This document shows, piece after piece, positions 60,032 to 64,000 of a stretch of DNA of 64,000 bases. Origin of the DNA: Caprimulgus europaeus (lineage: Eukaryota > Chordata > Aves > Caprimulgiformes > Caprimulgidae); assembly GCA_907165065.1 (NCBI GenBank), contig OU015534.1:14267686-14331685 (forward strand). Direction: 5' to 3'. How positions within the stretch are numbered: position 1 is the first letter of the stretch; each line of letters starts with the position of its first letter. The position numbers and the translations under genes were made by a program. Under the pieces are notes generated by a model. The model saw nothing but the letters and a program-made list of their open reading frames with translations. It was not told where the DNA came from and ran no database searches.

Positions 60032-62082
60032 GTGAGTGGGCACAGCAATGGTGAAGAAGGGAAGAAACGCAATGAAAAGTAAACACTGAGGTCCTGAGAC
60101 TTTTGTTTGTAGGAGACATAGGTTATATACCTATTATTTGTTCATGCTAAGACAGAAATCCCATTTTTGTTAGGAAGATATCTGCACTCTAAGTAACTAT
60201 ACACATTCCTACTACAATATACAAGAATTTTGCAGGGATAGTAACCCTTTCTATGAATTTGAAAGTCTCAAGAGTTAGAGAATGAAGATTCAAGATTTGT
60301 AGTAAAATAAAATTAGAAACTCTCTCTACCAGGAGCAGAGAGCCTGAAGTAGATGACAAAATAACAATTTGTACCACAAAGACAGCTAAATACAATCCTA
60401 ACGAGTTATTATTTTTTCTTCTTTCACTTCATTTACTTATTTTAAAAACTCTCTGCTTTCAATACAGTATTGTTCTAAATCTGAAAGAAGTTTTCAAAAT
60501 GACTGATTTCTTTTTTTTTTTAAAGCAGAATTGTGATATGCATTAAATTTCATAAATATAGATGACATGGGAACAAAAGAATAGCTTAAAATTATTTCAA
60601 GCATTTCTATCACTGAGAGTGTATGCTGAATATAACATATAATTTTCAAATTTAAACTCTTGAACTCATATGTTTTATAATACTGAGTTTACTCATTGAA
60701 AATTAGATACTGTCTAGTGGGAAAAAATCTCCACCTAGAACTTTATGAAACCGTAAACTGGAAATTTCCCCCACTTCTTAGTGAAACCCATTCTTAGAAT
60801 TAAGTCATTTAAACATTTGAGGAATATTTTGGAGGTATAAAACGAGTAGAGTGATGAGCGCGTTCAACTATGAAGCCTCAAGAACATGAAGACTGGGATA
60901 TTGGTTCCATCTATACTCCTTTGCCTAGAAATCCACTCACTTGGCTCTGAGGCTGGGAGATGAGTCAGTGATGGCTGAAGTTAATAAGAGGCTGTTTTTC
61001 TAGTCCAGTGGCTAGCAGCTTATGCCTTTATTTCCTATTGCCTAGTATATCTACCTTTCTGCTTTCACAGAGGCTTTGCTTCAAACATAGAGCAAAGCAG
61101 CTACTCCAGACTTTTTTTCTTTTAAAAATGTTTATGGTTTTATTATTTTATCTCTTAATTCAAAAATTCTGCTGAATAAGTTGTGTGTAATTACTTTCAA
61201 TACTCTTATGTAGTCAGTCCCTCACTGCATTCCACAGACTGATGTTTGATAATTTATTTCTCCTACAAAATCAAGTGTGGAATAACATTCAAGTTCCTGT
61301 TTATTGATAACATATTTGAGAGCTGCTAACTGCAAGTGCCAACATGTACCACACAGACATGGTATTAGACAAAAACTGTTTATCTGGAAACAGAAAAAAA
61401 AACCTCAAGATAAGGTAGTATTTGTTTGATGTGTGTTTTAGCATGTAAACTTTTTGTTTTCACATGATGAAAGCATTTTAAATTTTAATTTATGACAGCT
61501 TCAGGTGAAACACATAGTAAAACAAATTACAGCCAGAGAGAATTTTTGTCTCGTCTGCCTTCTTTATTATGTAATCTGCTGGATTTTTCTTCCCACATAG
61601 TGCAAATGCCCTCAGTACTGTACGGTACTTTCCCTATTTTACAGACATCTTAATTCTAAGAACTAGTCCTATTTGTCATGTTAGGAAGCAGCATTACAGC
61701 ATAATGAATACTCTAATTTCCTCAAATTTTTAATAAAAAGTTGAAGCAGTTAAACTGTGCAATCCATTGGTGTTCATTAATGACACTGCATATTTTAGTG
61801 GTGTATTTATTATGTAGCCATACAGACAGAGCAGAAAAGATGTTTTGAGGATATTTTTTATTCTCCAGTTTCAAATGCTGCAGCCAAAATGTAGGAAGAC
61901 CCTGTGTTGTACATAGATACAGTATTTGGGGAATTTTCAGATGATCTGGTTTAGAAATTGAAGTTACCTCCTTTTCTACATTGAAATGTCTTCCAGAAAT
62001 AAGTATAAGTAAGTATTTGGCCTTTCTGTTGATAGAACATGACATCATTGGGAATCAGGCCTCCCTTCCCTGTCCTCTGCAG
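60032..62082. other. Noncoding DNA, probable intron
   Basis: No exon supported. Open frames on both strands between 61722 and 62160 overlap one another and at most one can be real. Confidence 0.4.
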
Positions 62083-62154
62083 CAGCTCTTCAAAACAGTG
62101 GACAGAAACAACCTCTTCACCTCTGTCTATGAAACACTGAAGCAATTGAGTTGA
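62083..62154 (+). CDS. Possible exon ending in a stop (weak)
   Basis: An ideal acceptor (CTCCCTTCCCTGTCCTCTGCAG) is followed by QLFKTVDRNNLFTSVYETLK and then TGA (62152-62154). The same frame is open back to about 61942, so the sequence reads well with or without the splice site. Two minus-strand frames are also long here, which makes the coding strand uncertain. If real, it could be an alternative terminal exon. Confidence 0.22.
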   Translation, partial: QLFKTVDRNNLFTSVYETLKQLS

Positions 62155-62501
62155 CAACCATCTTTGATACCCTTGTGATCATCTCCTCTTGAACATTTTG
62201 GTAAGGTACATCACCGTGTATATATCCCAGAACAGAAGACGGGATCTGGGATGGTCCTTGCACTGTTGTTAGTTATAATATCAGCTCTTCCAGTTAATGC
62301 AGCTCCACTATAGTCATACTCCACATTTTGCAAAATCTCAGTTTGTGTTGCAGAAAGGAATGCCAGATTAGCCCTTAAAAAAATTTAAGTCTCCATGGTG
62401 ATATAATCCTAGGCCTCTCTGAGGAAACTTTCCAGAGCTGCCCATGAAAGCTGTTAAATTATTCATTGTGAATAATATTTATTCCAAATACTTTTTCCTA
62501 G
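62155..62501. other. Noncoding DNA before the proposed last exon
   Basis: Contains a GTAAGG donor-like site at 62203 not tied to an open frame, and the pyrimidine tract feeding the 62502 acceptor. Confidence 0.4.
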
Positions 62502-62726
62502 TTGAAAATGACTCCTGAGCCAGGCCATGTTGTTTTTCAGGATTATCTACCAAGTAGCCTAAGAGAGAAAACCTCCAGCCCTGGTTTAGTGACAAATAGT
62601 CCACCCAAATATTTAACCCCTCCTGAAGATAACCCATTGCACGGGATTTTGCACACTGAATCAGTCAGGATGGTTGATCAGATAGAAAGCCAGACCAGAA
62701 ACGAATATTTAAAAACAGAAACATAG
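62502..62726 (+). CDS. Proposed last coding exon of plus-strand locus
   Basis: The acceptor ATTCCAAATACTTTTTCCTAG leads into 74 open codons in phase 0, ending at TAG 62724-62726. The peptide includes MTPEPGHVVFQDYLPSSLRE, SSPGLVTNSPPKYLTPPEDN and IESQTRNEYLKTET at the C-terminus. High proline, serine and charged content with almost no leucine or phenylalanine excess sets it apart from the many ORFs that merely translate AT-rich DNA. It looks like a disordered cytoplasmic tail. The phase-0 start matches the donor at 60031. No family recognised; the mature protein and upstream exons are not identifiable here. Confidence 0.45.
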   Translation: MKMTPEPGHVVFQDYLPSSLREKTSSPGLVTNSPPKYLTPPEDNPLHGILHTESVRMVDQIESQTRNEYLKTET

Positions 62727-64000
62727 GAAATGGTGAAAACATGTAATACACACACGTTTTGAAATTTTAGACAATAATTATTTTTGTTGGAAATGGTTAT
62801 CTTTATGTTTCAGGCTCTACAAATTCAGGCAAATGATAAGCCACAAACAACAACAACTGAACATGCTGGTTCTGTTCATGCAAATTGTCACAATTCATCT
62901 GCATTTTTATTAATCCAACTGGAGAGTACCCTATGATTGTGACATTTACTACAAAGACATTTGCCTGTAAGGAGAGCCTGATCCTTTTCCACAGACTACG
63001 TTGGTTGCAACTTTCAGAGTGGTAATGACTTTCAGTCACTACCAATCTGGCTGATAACACTCAACGCAATAATTTAGATGTGAAAGACTACCATGTCATT
63101 ATTACAAAATTCCTGAGTTCATGTTTCCTCCTGGGACTGCTCAAAAAATAGGTGTATTTTGGTACAATAAAATGATAAATTGCAGAATATTCCTAGAGTT
63201 TAAATATTTCTGAGAGAGCAATTCTTCACTCCCTGTTGTTTACAAGGGAAATAGTGTCTACAAATAATACATTACATTAGCTGTCCTCTTTATCATAAAG
63301 CCATATTGAATACTTATAACATTTATAAAAAGACATCAACTGATTGCAAGATGAGCGTTACCCTTGAGCAAATTATGAACACATTTATTTCAGTCTTATG
63401 CGTTTGAAACTAATTTTCTGGTAATATCAAAAGTGTTCATAGAATTAATTTCCTGTCAGTTCAGCAGTATTCAAGTGAATATTTTATGATTTTGCATTAG
63501 CTGTATTTGTCTAGAGTTGTGACATGATCGAGTCATTCTCTGAGGGAAACACATTAATAATTAAACTCTGTCCAATGTGGAGTGCTAAAGATGACAGCAT
63601 AATTGTACATTTCAGAGACCATTTCACAAGGCAGAGAATGAGAATTGCCCTGCCACCATTTAAATGTCAATTTAGAATTTCTTTCTAAAATTAAAAATGC
63701 TGCAGAAAAAAAAAGGGGGGGGAAATAAAAAGACTGATGTCAAATTTGCAACCTTGTCCCATTTTGTTTTCCTTTTCTTATAAATTGTAAGCTAAATGTA
63801 AATGGCATTCCAAGAATAAAAGCAGAAAGGAGAAGGCAGATAAATGGTAATCTTAAAGATTTTCCCCTCTTTCTTTTGGCGATATAATATCATCACTGGT
63901 TGTAGTACTAGAGCTGTTTAGTTGACAAATGCAACATGCATAGATTAGCTCCAGAGAAAATATTGCTGCCTGACACTGAAAGCTTTCATTAGTTTCAACC
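62727..64000. other. Possible 3' UTR and downstream noncoding DNA
   Basis: Follows the proposed stop. AATAAA-like signals occur, for example at 63166 (ACAATAAAATG) and about 63814 (AGAATAAAAGC), and could serve as polyadenylation signals if the locus is real. An A9G8 run lies near 63705-63722. No other feature seen. Confidence 0.35.

Overview
The window reads as an AT-rich, gene-poor stretch of vertebrate nuclear DNA. Two repeats identify it as avian: the 3' end of a CR1 LINE with its terminal ATTCTATG-type repeats (about 54203-54452), and a long terminal repeat of a type known from bird endogenous retroviruses (56812-57967, with a 5-bp target-site duplication). There are no bacterial-style genes, operons, CRISPR arrays, tRNAs or rRNAs. 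Nearly all open frames of 60-100 codons are chance or shadow ORFs. Coding evidence has to come from splice signals, open frames and agreement of exon phase.

Two spliced loci emerge on that basis; both are inferences from sequence and neither product is recognised. (1) A minus-strand locus runs from about 17.5 kb down to 11.6 kb, possibly from 19.0 kb down to 7.9 kb. Consecutive exons are at 17437-17466, 16929-16989, 16559-16796 (or up to 16846), 16273-16457, 14452-14518, 12241-12301, 12005-12156 and 11613-11701. Their phases agree from end to end and several introns are only about 85-110 bp. The product looks extracellular, with several N-glycosylation sequons and cysteines. The same reading frame meets two TAA codons, in exon 14452-14518 and at 12009-12011, so the locus may be a unitary pseudogene, or may be spliced differently. 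(2) A plus-strand locus has candidate exons at 25767-25794, 38235-38283, 59979-60031 and a last exon at 62502-62726. They join in frame across introns of about 12, 22 and 2.5 kb. An alternative last exon at 54803-55020 also fits the phase.

The rest is intronic or intergenic DNA with repeats of several ages: two very long TTTC tracts (200 bp at 19.2 kb, about 570 bp at 58.6 kb), an ACAT/AT microsatellite, two old CR1-like LINE fragments (30.4 kb and 34.4 kb), and two remnants resembling old amniote palindromic repeats (39.9 kb and 41.9 kb). There is also a decayed, coding-like block at 4.0-5.1 kb and a GC-rich patch at 22.3 kb. Layout: 1-7.9 kb noncoding with the decayed block; 7.9-19 kb minus-strand locus; 19-25.7 kb repeats and unexplained ORFs; 25.7-62.7 kb the span of the proposed plus-strand locus, with LINE, LTR and microsatellite insertions in its introns; the last 1.3 kb is noncoding. 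No functional link between the two loci can be read from the sequence.
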